A model generated the notes under the pieces. The model worked only from the letters and a program-made list of their open reading frames with translations, ran no database searches and was not told the DNA's origin. From Balneolaceae bacterium (GTDB lineage Bacteria; Bacteroidota; Rhodothermia; Balneolales; Balneolaceae): DNA of 64,000 bases. The stretch spans positions 1,426,001 through 1,490,000 of the forward strand of contig CP051242.1 of NCBI GenBank assembly GCA_017795005.1, given 5' to 3'. Positions 26,111-35,714 of this stretch are shown piece after piece (position 1 is the stretch's first letter; the number at the start of each line of letters is the position of its first letter). A program made the translations under genes and the position numbers.

Positions 26111-26980
26111 TTAGTATGTAAGGCTTTTCAGATATTTGATGCTTTCCGGTAACTGATAGAGTGGGTTCGGACTTTCATCTTCCAGGAACATATATTCAAT
26201 ACCGAGTTTGTTGGCTTCTTTAAGAACGCCGGGTATATTAATCTCACCCGTACCCAGAATTACATCATTAGTAATATCAGTTAACCCGGTATGATCTTTT
26301 AATGTACCCTTTCTTAAATCTTTTAGATGAAGAGAAACCCAGCGATCCCCATATTTTTTTAGCAGATGTTCCGGGTTTCCACCTCCAAAATGAATCCAGA
26401 GAATATCCATTTGATAGGAGACATATTCCGGGTCTGTGTTTTCCAAAATATAATCCAGAAGAGTGCCATCTTTGTGTGGTACTAATTCATACCCATGTGT
26501 ATGGTACATAAAAGTGAGTCCGTTCTCTTTTAGTACTTTCCCGGCTTTGTTGAATACCTCTACAGCTTCACTGGCATTTAAAAAGTTGAAATTCCCAACC
26601 TCGTGATTAATCCAGGCACACATTACATATTTTGCACCCAGTGCTTTTGCACGATCAGCGACACCCTGTGGATTATCTATCAATTGCTGATATCCTGTTC
26701 CAGTAGATGGTACACTTAAGCCCCGTTCTGAAAGCATTTTTTTGAACTCTTCTACGTCCATGCCTTGAGGAACGCCGCTTTCGAGATATTTAATCCCCAT
26801 GTCAGCGATGATATCAAGTGTTTCCGCCCAACCTTTTTCAGGGAGTACATTCCGGAAAGTGTACATTTGAACCCCGAATTCCGTGGTATATAATGGCTCT
26901 CCGGATTCCTGAGCTGAACTTTGAGCAGGAACTCCAAGAATGATTAGAAGAGCAAAAAGTGGAAGTAAGAGATTTTTCAT
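26111..26980 (-). CDS. Periplasmic sugar phosphate isomerase/epimerase-like TIM-barrel protein
   Basis: The 289-residue protein has a signal peptide (1-25, ending SSAQE), then an AP-endonuclease-2/xylose-isomerase-like barrel: EFGVQMYTFRNVLPEKGW, MGIKYLESG, FMYHTHGYEL, YQMDILWIHFGGG, WVSLHLKDLRKG, ILGTGEINIPGVL and MFLEDESPNP. The Glu, Asp, His and His expected to bind metal are present. Family members next to GMC oxidoreductases act on oxidised (3-keto) sugars or inositol-like compounds; which one here is open. It is the third gene of the operon, 12 bases after the GMC gene. Confidence 0.85.
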   Translation of the reverse strand: MKNLLLPLFALLIILGVPAQSSAQESGEPLYTTEFGVQMYTFRNVLPEKGWAETLDIIADMGIKYLESGVPQGMDVEEFKKMLSERGLSVPSTGTGYQQLIDNPQGVADRAKALGAKYVMCAWINHEVGNFNFLNASEAVEVFNKAGKVLKENGLTFMYHTHGYELVPHKDGTLLDYILENTDPEYVSYQMDILWIHFGGGNPEHLLKKYGDRWVSLHLKDLRKGTLKDHTGLTDITNDVILGTGEINIPGVLKEANKLGIEYMFLEDESPNPLYQLPESIKYLKSLTY

Positions 26981-26992
26981 TTCTGGATACTG

Positions 26993-28702
26993 TTAAAGGT
27001 TTCTTTTTTTCAATTCATCAACGGCATGATTGGCTGCTCGTGCAGTAAGTGCCATAAAGTGGAGGGTAGGGTTTTGAGTACCTCCGGAAGTCATGCAAGC
27101 TCCATCAGTAACAAATACATTTTTGCATTCATGAAGTTGATTCCACTTATTCAATAACGAAGTTTTTGGATCTTTCCCCATTCGTACGCCTCCCATTTCA
27201 TGAATATCGGAACCAGGCAAGGAGTTTCTATTTGCCCCGCGTATGTTAGTAAAACCCGCATTTTCAAACATTTCTTTACACTGCTCAACATAGTCATCAG
27301 CTTGTTTGATATCATTCTCTTTCCATTCAGCTGAAAGTACAATTCGAGGGATGCCATATTTGTCTACCAATTCATCGTGTAGACGCATGTGATTGTCTTT
27401 ATAAGGAACGCATTCGCCCATCATCCAAGTACTTATGTACCATTCATCATTTAATTTTGGATTAAGGATACTATCGGTCAGCTCTTCACCGATCATACTG
27501 GTATCGTATCCGGTTCCACGTCCTGCAGATACTCCAATTGCATACCCTCGCAAGAAATCGGTTTCCTGTTTTTCCACATTTCTGAATCTTGGAATATATG
27601 CGTTGGTAGGTCGTTTCCCTTCCACTTTTTTGTGAGAAAATCCGGGTGCAACTGCACCAGCATTACCCCGATAATTATGCCAGGTCAGAAATTTACCCAT
27701 TAGACCATTGTCGTTTCCTATGCCATTAGGAAAACGATCAGATCTTGAGTTCAATAGTATGGCATTCGAATTGATAGTAGAAGCATTCACAAAAATGATA
27801 TCTGCATAAAACTCTAAAGGTTCTCCGGTAAGCCGATCAATAATACGAACTCCGGATGCTTTTCCTTTTTCTTCATCATAAATAATAGACTCCACAACTG
27901 CATCAGGACGCATTGTCAAATTCCCGGTTTTTAATGCCCATGGAATAGTGGAAGAGTTACTGCTGAAGTATCCACCGAGTACGCATCCTCTGTTACACAT
28001 GTTTTGAGCCATGCATTTAGCACGTCCTTGTTGGATATGAATTTCCTGAGGCTCAGTAATATGTGCACAACGAGCGTAAATCAGATGCCTTGAATCCCCG
28101 TAATGCTTTTTGAGTGATGCCTTGAAGTGTTTCTCAACAACATTAAGTTCGATAGGAGGAAGAAACTTTCCGTCCGGAAGTACATCAAGACCGTCATTAT
28201 TTCCAGAAATTCCGGCAAAGGTTTCCACATGGTCGTACCAAGGAGCTAAATCTTTATAACGGATTGGCCAGTCAACAGCAAAACCATCCCTATCCGGACC
28301 TTCAAAATCATAATCACTCCAGCGCTGAGTTTGGCGTGCCCAGAGCAGAGATTTCCCGCCTACATGATATCCACGAAACCATCGAAAAGGTTTTTCATAA
28401 ACTACTTCCTGTTCGTTTTCTTCTAACGCCCATTGAACATTAGTTTCTGAAAGCCAACGCCCTACGCTTAATCCTGATCTTTTTTCTAAAGGAAGGGAGC
28501 CTCTGAATTCAAAGTCGAAGGGAGCTTTTGAAGCAGCAGGGTAATCCTCAATATGTTTTATATTTTTCCCCCGCTCCAGACAAAGAGTTTTTAAACCGGC
28601 ATCACAAAGTTCTTTAGCAGCCCATCCGCCACTTGCTCCGGAGCCGATTACAATAGCGTCATAGGTTCTGCTTTTTTTTGAAGTAATATTCAGATTTGCC
28701 AT
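26993..28702 (-). CDS. GMC family oxidoreductase (catalytic subunit)
   Basis: The 569-residue flavoprotein has the N-terminal FAD motif IVIGSGASGGWAAKEL near residues 17-32 and CLERGKN, then GGKSLLWARQTQRW, and a C-terminal segment NSLPGSDIHEMGGVRMG and TQNPTLHFMALTARAAN, which holds the His/Asn catalytic pair typical of GMC enzymes. It pairs with the 'gluconate 2-dehydrogenase subunit 3' protein encoded just upstream (TAATG overlap). Such pairs oxidise sugars or polyols at the cell envelope, several known ones at C3 of glycosides. The exact substrate cannot be told. Confidence 0.9.
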   Translation of the reverse strand: MANLNITSKKSRTYDAIVIGSGASGGWAAKELCDAGLKTLCLERGKNIKHIEDYPAASKAPFDFEFRGSLPLEKRSGLSVGRWLSETNVQWALEENEQEVVYEKPFRWFRGYHVGGKSLLWARQTQRWSDYDFEGPDRDGFAVDWPIRYKDLAPWYDHVETFAGISGNNDGLDVLPDGKFLPPIELNVVEKHFKASLKKHYGDSRHLIYARCAHITEPQEIHIQQGRAKCMAQNMCNRGCVLGGYFSSNSSTIPWALKTGNLTMRPDAVVESIIYDEEKGKASGVRIIDRLTGEPLEFYADIIFVNASTINSNAILLNSRSDRFPNGIGNDNGLMGKFLTWHNYRGNAGAVAPGFSHKKVEGKRPTNAYIPRFRNVEKQETDFLRGYAIGVSAGRGTGYDTSMIGEELTDSILNPKLNDEWYISTWMMGECVPYKDNHMRLHDELVDKYGIPRIVLSAEWKENDIKQADDYVEQCKEMFENAGFTNIRGANRNSLPGSDIHEMGGVRMGKDPKTSLLNKWNQLHECKNVFVTDGACMTSGGTQNPTLHFMALTARAANHAVDELKKRNL

Positions 28703-29226
28703 TAGTTTGTCTCCATATCTACATTTCCATCATAAAAACCGGGCATTAATACCCATCCATGATAGTTTACCATTACTTCCTCCGAAGTTTCAAATCCACG
28801 AATAGTTTGTCTTTTCATAAAATTGAAAAAGTCCTCATCATCTTCATCATCTCCTGTACTCATAGCAAGAAGAAGTTCTTCCTGAGTTTCTTGCTCACAG
28901 TTCGGGAAAGACTTCCCAACAGTTTCTTTTGCTGCGCTATCGAGTTCATGAAGATTTGCACGAATATTACCTCTGAATTCTTTTTCATAGCAATGACTTA
29001 TCAACCCGACCAGGAATTTATCTACCCCAACAGAAAGACCACCAATTTCCCCATTCGAAGGCAGTATGGTGTCTACTATGGAAGAAATAATGGATATCTC
29101 ATAATCGGTGAAGGCAGTGTTCATTCTAAGCATTTCATCTGCTTTCCACGCATGTGCCCAAGCGGGTAAAGTGATTACTCCACCTGAAGCAATCATAAGG
29201 GTTTTCAGTGCATCTCGTCGTTTCAT
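28702..29226 (-). CDS. Gluconate 2-dehydrogenase subunit 3 family protein
   Basis: Starting at the second Met (29226) the product is about 174 residues and begins MKRRDALKTLMIASGG, a twin-arginine-like leader that would carry the folded GMC complex across the membrane. An upstream ATG at 29265 would add 13 residues before the leader and seems less likely. The mature part shows FTDYEISIISSIVDTILP and a GLSVGVDKFL stretch, typical of the small dehydrogenase subunit. It is the first gene of the operon; a perfect palindrome lies 72 bases upstream of this start. Confidence 0.85.
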   Translation of the reverse strand: MKRRDALKTLMIASGGVITLPAWAHAWKADEMLRMNTAFTDYEISIISSIVDTILPSNGEIGGLSVGVDKFLVGLISHCYEKEFRGNIRANLHELDSAAKETVGKSFPNCEQETQEELLLAMSTGDDEDDEDFFNFMKRQTIRGFETSEEVMVNYHGWVLMPGFYDGNVDMETN

Positions 29227-29297
29227 AAAATTCGATTTATTAAAAGCGCTTTCAGGAAAGTACACTTTTCATTTTAAATGACAATAGAATGAGAAGA

Positions 29298-29326
29298 ATA
29301 TTTAGTAAAAAGATTTTACTAAATAT
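29298..29326. promoter_or_regulatory. Candidate operator: perfect 13-bp inverted repeat
   Basis: ATATTTAGTAAAA, spacer AGA, TTTTACTAAATAT. Arms are perfect over 13 bases. It lies in the gap between the sugar-oxidation operon (minus) and the fructokinase gene (plus), 72 and 121 bases from their starts. The core TTTAGTAAAA/TTTTACTAAA resembles operators of sugar-responsive ROK or LacI-type repressors. No T-run or GC stem argues for a terminator. Confidence 0.6.
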
Positions 29327-29447
29327 GAATGATTAGCTTACTAAGGATTTTATTGATCAAAATGAATTTTCTTAGTTATTCTAAAATTTTTGTCAGATAA
29401 TCAGACTGGAGTTAACTTTTAGATCGGATAAATAAGGGTTTTGTTGT

Positions 29448-30335
29448 ATGGGTACTAAAAAAGTTATTTGTTTTGGTGAAGTATTATGGGATGCATTGCC
29501 TAAAGGAATTTATTTGGGTGGTTCACCTTTAAATGTAGCTTTGAACCTTAAAAATTTGGGTGTTGATGCTAAAATAATAAGTGCGGTTGGTTCAGACAGA
29601 CTTGGAGCATTAGCATTAAAAGCAGTTAAATACAAAGGGCTTGATACAGATTTAATTCAAGTGAATGATTACCCAACAGGACTTACAGAAGTTGAAATTG
29701 ATGAGGAAGGAATACCTACGTATGATATTCATGAAAATACTGCATGGGATTACATTGGAGTTACAGACGAAATAAAAAAAGAAGTTCTCAGCTCTGATTT
29801 TTTAATGTTCGGATCATTACCGTTCAGAAATAGAACCGGTGATTCTATTAAGGAGTTGTTGAAAGGCTATAAAGGAAAAGTAGTTGTAGATGTGAATTTC
29901 AGAAAACCCTTTTACTCTGAATCTTTAATCGATGAAATACTTCATTTAGCTGATATCCTTAAAATTAACAGAGTTGAATTTGCTGAGTTTCTGAAATGGA
30001 AAAATATTGAATCTACGCAGGAAGAAGCTTTAACCTGGATTGCTAATGAGTATAATTTAGAAACGGTAATGCTTTCTAAAGGTGAAAAAGGTGCTTCAAT
30101 ACTACATCGCGGCGAATTGAGCTCAAAAGGAAGGTATTATGTAAAAGTAAGAGATACTGTAGGTGCAGGAGATGCTTTTCTGGCTGGTGCAATTCATAGT
30201 TTACTAAAAAGTAAAAGCGCTTATGAAACAGTATGTTTTGCCAACGCACTTGGCGCTTTTGTAACCAGCCGCAATGGGGCAACTCCGAATTTGAATATGT
30301 CTAAAATTGATATCTACCTGAAATACGGAAAGTGA
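29448..30335 (+). CDS. PfkB-family carbohydrate kinase (fructokinase-like)
   Basis: The 295-residue kinase has the fructokinase-type start FGEVLWDALPKGIYLGGSPLNVA, LKNLGVDAKIISAVGSDRLG, and the C-terminal ATP/catalytic signature VRDTVGAGDAFLAGAI with the catalytic Asp in GAGD. It would phosphorylate a hexose, most likely fructose, using ATP in the cytosol. The next gene, a sugar porter, converges on it with only 14 bases between stops. The divergent palindrome upstream may control it. Confidence 0.9.
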   Translation: MGTKKVICFGEVLWDALPKGIYLGGSPLNVALNLKNLGVDAKIISAVGSDRLGALALKAVKYKGLDTDLIQVNDYPTGLTEVEIDEEGIPTYDIHENTAWDYIGVTDEIKKEVLSSDFLMFGSLPFRNRTGDSIKELLKGYKGKVVVDVNFRKPFYSESLIDEILHLADILKINRVEFAEFLKWKNIESTQEEALTWIANEYNLETVMLSKGEKGASILHRGELSSKGRYYVKVRDTVGAGDAFLAGAIHSLLKSKSAYETVCFANALGAFVTSRNGATPNLNMSKIDIYLKYGK

Positions 30336-30349
30336 CTATCAATAGAAGG

Positions 30350-31762
30350 TTATTCAATTCCCCATAATTCATTCATGTCTTCCAGCTCTAACCCTTTCGT
30401 TTCTTTTACCATTTTCATGACGAATACGACAGAGATCAATGCAAATGCAGCATAAATACCATACGCACCTGTTAATCCTATAGTAGTAAGTAGAATTGGG
30501 AAGGTCATTGTAATTCCAAAATTAGCAGTCCATTGTGAGAGGCCACTTACCGCGAGTCCTGATCCTCGTAACTGATTCGGAAACATCTCGCCTAAAAGAA
30601 CCCACATTACCGGTCCCCATGACCCATTAAAGAACATTACATACCCATTTGCAGCAACAAGAGCCACAATTCCCATGGTTCCTGATAATTTCAGACTTCC
30701 ACTGGCATCAAGCGTTCCTGATGAAAAAGCAAAAGCAACTATAGCGAGTGTTATGGCCATTCCAACTGAACCCCAGAAAAGAAGAGGTTTACGACCAATT
30801 CGATCGATAAGCACCATAGAAACTAATACCGCTAAAATACTGACTGCTCCTGAAATCACATTTATGAGAAGTGCATCGGCTTCAGAAAATCCAACTGATT
30901 GCCAAAGCACTGCGCCATAGTAAAACACTACATTTATACCCACAAGCTGTTGAAATACTGCAAGACCAATACCTACCCAAACAATAGGTCTGATTTTCTT
31001 GGTTGCTTTGTCAATGAGATCAGTAAGTTTTGGTTTTTCGTGTTTACCAAGTGAATCATTAATCTCAACGAGTTTAGCACTGGCAGCTTGCTCTCCAAAA
31101 AGTTTTGTAAGAACTGACTTCGCTTTTTCCTGATCATTTTTAACTGCAAAAAATCGGGGGCTTTCAGGAATAAAAAGGAGTGTAACAAAAAAGATACAAG
31201 CTGGGATAAGTTCTATCCAGAACATCCATCTCCATGCTTCATAACCCATCCAAAATTCAGATAGAGCCGATCCTGCAGAATTAGCGATGAAGTAATTACT
31301 TACGAAAGCAAGGAAAAGTCCGGTTATAATTGCTACCTGTTGAATGGAAGATAATCGTCCCCTTAAATGTGCAGGGGCAATTTCAGAAATATATGCCGGA
31401 GACATTACACTGGCCGCACCAACAGCTAAACCCCCAATTACTCTAAAAATCACAAATATCAGGGAAGAGGTAGCAATTCCAGAACCCCATGCAGAGATAA
31501 TAAAAAACACCGATGCTACGATTAGCAAGGTTCTTCTACCAAATAAATCAGCAAGGCGACCAGCAAAAAAGGCTCCAACTGCACAACCAAGTAGCATGGA
31601 AGCAACATTAAAGCCTGTTCCAACGCTATCAGAGTCAAAGGCAGTTTGAAGACCGTCTACGGTTCCGTTAATAACACCACTATCAAAGCCAAATAATAAA
31701 CCGCCGAGTGTGGCAACAAGGGTTATTAGTGTTATGTAAAGGTTGTGCTGATTTTGAGCCAT
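30350..31762 (-). CDS. Sugar porter family MFS transporter
   Basis: The 470-residue protein has about 12 transmembrane helices and the sugar-porter signatures: GLLFGFDSGVINGT in helix 1, GRLADLFGRRTLL in loop 2-3, FIPESPRFF after helix 6, DRIGRKPLLFWGS in loop 8-9 and a final KETKGLELEDM. It probably imports a hexose or pentose with protons and pairs functionally with the convergent fructokinase. Confidence 0.92.
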   Translation of the reverse strand: MAQNQHNLYITLITLVATLGGLLFGFDSGVINGTVDGLQTAFDSDSVGTGFNVASMLLGCAVGAFFAGRLADLFGRRTLLIVASVFFIISAWGSGIATSSLIFVIFRVIGGLAVGAASVMSPAYISEIAPAHLRGRLSSIQQVAIITGLFLAFVSNYFIANSAGSALSEFWMGYEAWRWMFWIELIPACIFFVTLLFIPESPRFFAVKNDQEKAKSVLTKLFGEQAASAKLVEINDSLGKHEKPKLTDLIDKATKKIRPIVWVGIGLAVFQQLVGINVVFYYGAVLWQSVGFSEADALLINVISGAVSILAVLVSMVLIDRIGRKPLLFWGSVGMAITLAIVAFAFSSGTLDASGSLKLSGTMGIVALVAANGYVMFFNGSWGPVMWVLLGEMFPNQLRGSGLAVSGLSQWTANFGITMTFPILLTTIGLTGAYGIYAAFALISVVFVMKMVKETKGLELEDMNELWGIE

Positions 31763-31842
31763 CGAATTATTGGTTGGTTTATAAAACGATGGAACATAAA
31801 AAACCGCTTCTTTATTTACTATTGATAATTTTTCTCACAGAA

Positions 31843-32643
31843 TTACAGATTGGTCAAGATATCCACTAATCGTTTCCATGATTTGTCACGAGCCATTTTA
31901 TTGGGATGATCAGATTCAATCTCAGGATTATCGCCACTTCTCATGTACGCATGGCCGGCACCTTCATAAATTTCATAGTGATAGGGATTTTCGAATTTGG
32001 CCATTGCGTTTTCTGACATCTCAATAGTTGAGTTTACCCTATTATCATTCCCACCATAAAAACCAAAAACTGGTGCCTCTACTGATTCGTATTGTGCTTC
32101 TTCTCTGGGACCAGTCCCATAAAAAACAAGAGCGGCTTCAATTGCATCGCCTGCATTAGTTGCAAATCGGAATGATTGTGAACCACCCCAACAAAATCCG
32201 GCAACAGCAACTTTTCCATTTCCGGCATCAATATCATGAGCGTAGGAAAGCACATGCATTAAATCTTCAGTTACAAAATCAGGATCGAGACCATAGATAG
32301 CAGAACGTGCTTCATCTGAAGTAGGGAAATCCGAAGTTTTTTCAAATCCATCCACCGTATTAGAAATTAAATCCGGGGCAACAGCTATAAATCCTTTTTC
32401 AGCTAATTGATCTGCAAAACTTCTTGCCCAGTCATTTAGACCTCTGTTTTCATGAATTACAATTACTACAGTGGCATTTTCAGAGACTTCAGGATAGGCA
32501 ACAAAAGTATGTAAAGTTCTTCCATTTGATTCAATTTCAACCCATTCATGGTGTCGGGGAGATTCTTCTAATTGCTGTATGGCATAGTCTTGTGCAAATA
32601 AAGTGGTACTTATAAGAGCAAGAATAATTGTGATTGATTTCAT
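31843..32643 (-). CDS. Secreted dienelactone hydrolase family protein
   Basis: The 266-residue protein has a signal peptide (1-17, ending TLFAQ). The alpha/beta-hydrolase core shows VVIVIHENRGLN, GFIAVAPDL, the nucleophile elbow VAGFCWGG with Cys rather than Ser, as in dienelactone hydrolase, FGFYGGNDNRV with the acid residue and YEGAGHAYM with the catalytic His. The triad is complete. The natural substrate is unknown. It stands alone, 80 bases upstream of the sugar porter gene. Confidence 0.88.
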   Translation of the reverse strand: MKSITIILALISTTLFAQDYAIQQLEESPRHHEWVEIESNGRTLHTFVAYPEVSENATVVIVIHENRGLNDWARSFADQLAEKGFIAVAPDLISNTVDGFEKTSDFPTSDEARSAIYGLDPDFVTEDLMHVLSYAHDIDAGNGKVAVAGFCWGGSQSFRFATNAGDAIEAALVFYGTGPREEAQYESVEAPVFGFYGGNDNRVNSTIEMSENAMAKFENPYHYEIYEGAGHAYMRSGDNPEIESDHPNKMARDKSWKRLVDILTNL

Positions 32644-32752
32644 AATGCTATTTTAATGATGGATTTAGAATGTATAATCTAACAAAACTAAAGGGAATTA
32701 AAATTCCTTCCACAATAGATGTATATTCTTTTTTCACTCAAAAGAAGTTTTT

Positions 32753-33187
32753 ATGCAGATTCGAATTCAACGCCAAAACGAGGCGGTACATCTAACAGCA
32801 CAGAATGAAGAAGGTCATGAAGTACATTTAGATGGTTCAGATAAAATAGGTGGTCAAAATCTCGGTTTCAGACCAATGCAAATGTTACTGGTGGCTTTAG
32901 GTTCATGTGCTTCTATGGATGTGCTTTCTATTCTTGAAAAACAAAAACAGAACATAGACGATTATAAAGTGTTTGTGGATGGGGAGCGCGATCAGGATAA
33001 AGTCCCCTCTCTTTTTGCTGATATTCATGTCCGATTTGAATTTACAGGTAATTTGGATGTTCAGAAAATTGAAAGGGCTATTCGTTTATCGATGGAAAAG
33101 TACTGTTCTGTAACCAAGACTCTTGAAGAAACTGCATATATCACTTCCTCATTTATACTAAATGGTCATGAAGAACAAAGAATTTGA
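32753..33187 (+). CDS. OsmC family protein
   Basis: The 144-residue protein has the OsmC/Ohr fold: a short N-terminal strand pair, GGQNLGFRPMQMLLVALGSCASMDVLSIL with the conserved Cys, a VDGERDQDKVPSLFADIHVRF strand, and a C-terminal KYCSVTKTLEE with the second conserved Cys. Members of this subgroup act on peroxides or are of unknown role. The 3' end overlaps metZ by 26 bases, suggesting one transcript and a link to sulfur metabolism. Confidence 0.88.
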   Translation: MQIRIQRQNEAVHLTAQNEEGHEVHLDGSDKIGGQNLGFRPMQMLLVALGSCASMDVLSILEKQKQNIDDYKVFVDGERDQDKVPSLFADIHVRFEFTGNLDVQKIERAIRLSMEKYCSVTKTLEETAYITSSFILNGHEEQRI

Positions 33188-34346
33188 AACTAAAGCCATC
33201 CGGCATCAGGTTGAGCGAACTCAGCAGAAAGAACATTCGGTTCCAATTTTTGCAACCTCAAGTTATTTGTTTGAAAACGCGGAACATGCCAGGGCTTTGT
33301 TTGCCAAAGAAGCGGAAGGAAATGTGTATTCCAGATATTCGAATCCAAATAATGATGAGTTTATTGATAAGCTTTGTTTGTTAGAAGGAGCTGAAGCTGG
33401 TATTTCAACGGCATCAGGAATGGCAGCTATGTTTGTAAGTATTGCTTCTTTTTTAAAACAGGGCGATCATATTGTTGCATGCCGTTCTGTGTTTGGATCA
33501 ACTCATCAGATTCTTACTCAGCTTTTACCACGTTGGGGTATAACACACACCTATGTTGATGTACACGATTTGGATGGCTGGGAAAAAGCTGTTACTTCTA
33601 ATACCAAAATGTTCTTTTTTGAAACACCATCCAATCCGGCGCTTGACCTGATCGATATTGAGAAAGTTTCATCCATTGCTAAGAAACATGGAATTCTTGT
33701 TAATGTTGATAACTGCTTTGCAACTCCTTATCTGCAGAACCCGATTAGATCAGGAGCTGATATAGTTACTCATTCTGCAACTAAATTTATTGACGGACAA
33801 GGCAGAATGCTCGGAGGCGCAATTCTTGGAAGAAAAGAACTTATCGATGAAGTTATGTTCATGAGCAGGCATACAGGTCCGGCTATGTCTCCATTTAATG
33901 GTTGGGTTCTTTCCAAAAGTCTGGAAACACTTGCTGTACGAATGGACAGACATTGTTCTAATGCACTGGAACTAGCAATTTTTTTAAGTGCACATAACCA
34001 GGTTAAACTCGTTAAATACCCTTTTCTTGAATCACATCCTCAGCATGACCTTGCTAAGAAACAAATGAAACAAGGAGGAGGAATAGTCACATTTGAAGTT
34101 GCAGGAGGATTAGATCAGGGAAGGAGATTTCTCGATTTCTTAGAGATGCTTTCACTTTCTGCAAATCTTGGGGATACAAGAAGTATTGCTACTCACCCGG
34201 CTTCAACTACACATTCTAAACTTTCTGAAGAAGAACGTCTTTCTGTAGGTATTACTTCAGGATTAGTTCGTATTTCAACAGGTCTGGAAAATATAAAAGA
34301 TATAATAGAAGACGTTAATCAGGCATTAAACAGATCAAAGAGTTAA
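33162..34346 (+). CDS. metZ: O-succinylhomoserine sulfhydrylase-like PLP enzyme
   Basis: The 394-residue protein belongs to the Cys/Met metabolism PLP family. It shows FETKAIRHQVERTQQKEHSVPI, the tyrosine/arginine motif VYSRYSNPN, GAEAGISTASGMAA, DNCFATPYLQNP and the Schiff-base lysine in THSATKFIDGQGRMLGGA. The start and the RTQQKEHS stretch look like MetZ, which makes homocysteine from O-succinylhomoserine and sulfide. ATG at 33162 or 33168 may be used. Cystathionine gamma-synthase or another family member is possible. Confidence 0.85.
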   Translation: MVMKNKEFETKAIRHQVERTQQKEHSVPIFATSSYLFENAEHARALFAKEAEGNVYSRYSNPNNDEFIDKLCLLEGAEAGISTASGMAAMFVSIASFLKQGDHIVACRSVFGSTHQILTQLLPRWGITHTYVDVHDLDGWEKAVTSNTKMFFFETPSNPALDLIDIEKVSSIAKKHGILVNVDNCFATPYLQNPIRSGADIVTHSATKFIDGQGRMLGGAILGRKELIDEVMFMSRHTGPAMSPFNGWVLSKSLETLAVRMDRHCSNALELAIFLSAHNQVKLVKYPFLESHPQHDLAKKQMKQGGGIVTFEVAGGLDQGRRFLDFLEMLSLSANLGDTRSIATHPASTTHSKLSEEERLSVGITSGLVRISTGLENIKDIIEDVNQALNRSKS

Positions 34347-35635
34347 TCCACTAAATCTGTATTAACTCTGGTTGGTGTTTCTTTTCCGGAGACAATTCCC
34401 TGAGCTGCTTTTGCAATAGCCTTAATGGTATTTGTTAAGTGTGGGATATTTATTGTTTCAAATTCATCACTTACCTGATGATAGTCGGTATCTACATCTA
34501 TTGGAGTTGTACTAATAGTATGAGCAGGAACTCCAAGTCTGGCAAGAGTAGCATTATCTGATCTATAAAAAAGGTTTTGTTGTGGATAAGGGTCAGGATA
34601 AAATTCATAAATAGTACCTTCTGCACTTTTGGAAAGCAGTGCACCAAAATCTGAACGTTCATACCCTGTAATCCAGGCAGTATTAGGACCTGAAACAGCC
34701 GGTTTACCAATCATTTCAATATTAAACATGGCAATAATTTGATCCGGTTCAAATTGTTTTGAAAAATACTGAGAACCGTATCCGCCAATTTCTTCGGCTG
34801 TGAATGTAGCAAAAACAAGCGTACGTTCAGGCTTGCTCAAACTCTTGAAGTGTTTAGCTAGCTCAATTACAGCGGTAACACCTGATGCATTGTCATTGGC
34901 TCCGTTTGCTATCGAATCACCTTCTACCGGGTTTCTGATGCCTATGTGATCATAATGCGCTGAAAACAATACATATTCATCAGAGCGTTTTCCTTCAATC
35001 ATCCCAACAATATTAGCTAATTCCTTTATTTCGATAGTTGGTTCAATTTCCACTGAAAATGTGCCGGGGGTTTTACTTAATATGAATAAACTATTATTTC
35101 CTGTTTCTTCACTATGTATTCGATTTGGCCTGGAGAAAAAAGTCTGATAGCGGGCAAAAATGTCAGAATGAGAGGGGTCAATAAATACAATTACGTCTTC
35201 TTCAGAAGAAGAAAATTCTCTGAACTTTTCACGAAAGTTATCCCCAGGATTTAACGAATGTACGTTAACCGATTCCGGATTCCAGTTTAATGACATACCA
35301 TTTAGTCTGGCAAAATAGTATTCATCTTCAATGAGTTCGCCATCAAGAGATATTACAGCAGAACCCATGCTTACTTCCTGTAGAGCAAAACTTTGTCTGA
35401 AATCTTCCAGGTTTGGATAAGTACTTAAGCCTGCTTCTTTAAATTTTGAAGAAATAAAATCAGCAGCTTTTTCAATGTCAGGAGTAAAGGTTTGACGCCC
35501 TCTCATTTCATCTGAACTTAAAGTCCTGAGTATCTCCGTCACACTTTCTTCACCTGGCTCATAAGACTGTGTACATTGAATGAATAATAGAGCAATCGCA
35601 AAGAAGACAGGAGTATATATTTTCCGGGAAACCAT
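34343..35635 (-). CDS. M28 family zinc aminopeptidase lipoprotein
   Basis: The 430-residue protein has a lipoprotein leader ending in LLFIQC (Cys at about 21). The M28 core has the zinc ligands in VLFSAHYDHIG (His, Asp), GANDNASGVTAVIE (Asp), FATFTAEEIGGYGSQYF (Glu-Glu) and a late DYHQVSDEFETI (His). A protease-associated-like insert precedes it. It is likely a periplasmic or surface aminopeptidase. It converges with metZ, overlapping by 4 bases. Confidence 0.88.
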   Translation of the reverse strand: MVSRKIYTPVFFAIALLFIQCTQSYEPGEESVTEILRTLSSDEMRGRQTFTPDIEKAADFISSKFKEAGLSTYPNLEDFRQSFALQEVSMGSAVISLDGELIEDEYYFARLNGMSLNWNPESVNVHSLNPGDNFREKFREFSSSEEDVIVFIDPSHSDIFARYQTFFSRPNRIHSEETGNNSLFILSKTPGTFSVEIEPTIEIKELANIVGMIEGKRSDEYVLFSAHYDHIGIRNPVEGDSIANGANDNASGVTAVIELAKHFKSLSKPERTLVFATFTAEEIGGYGSQYFSKQFEPDQIIAMFNIEMIGKPAVSGPNTAWITGYERSDFGALLSKSAEGTIYEFYPDPYPQQNLFYRSDNATLARLGVPAHTISTTPIDVDTDYHQVSDEFETINIPHLTNTIKAIAKAAQGIVSGKETPTRVNTDLVD

Positions 35636-35714
35636 AAAGCCAGATTCGAATCAAATTATTGATCGAAAATAGGTATATCAAAATCTAATAGAAGTAAACG
35701 ATTGTAAGTGGGTG

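Noticed and set aside
32644-32752. SAM riboswitch ahead of OsmC-metZ
   Set aside because: Only about 110 bases with a small AAGGAATT-type hairpin; no SAM-I or SAM-II core is visible.
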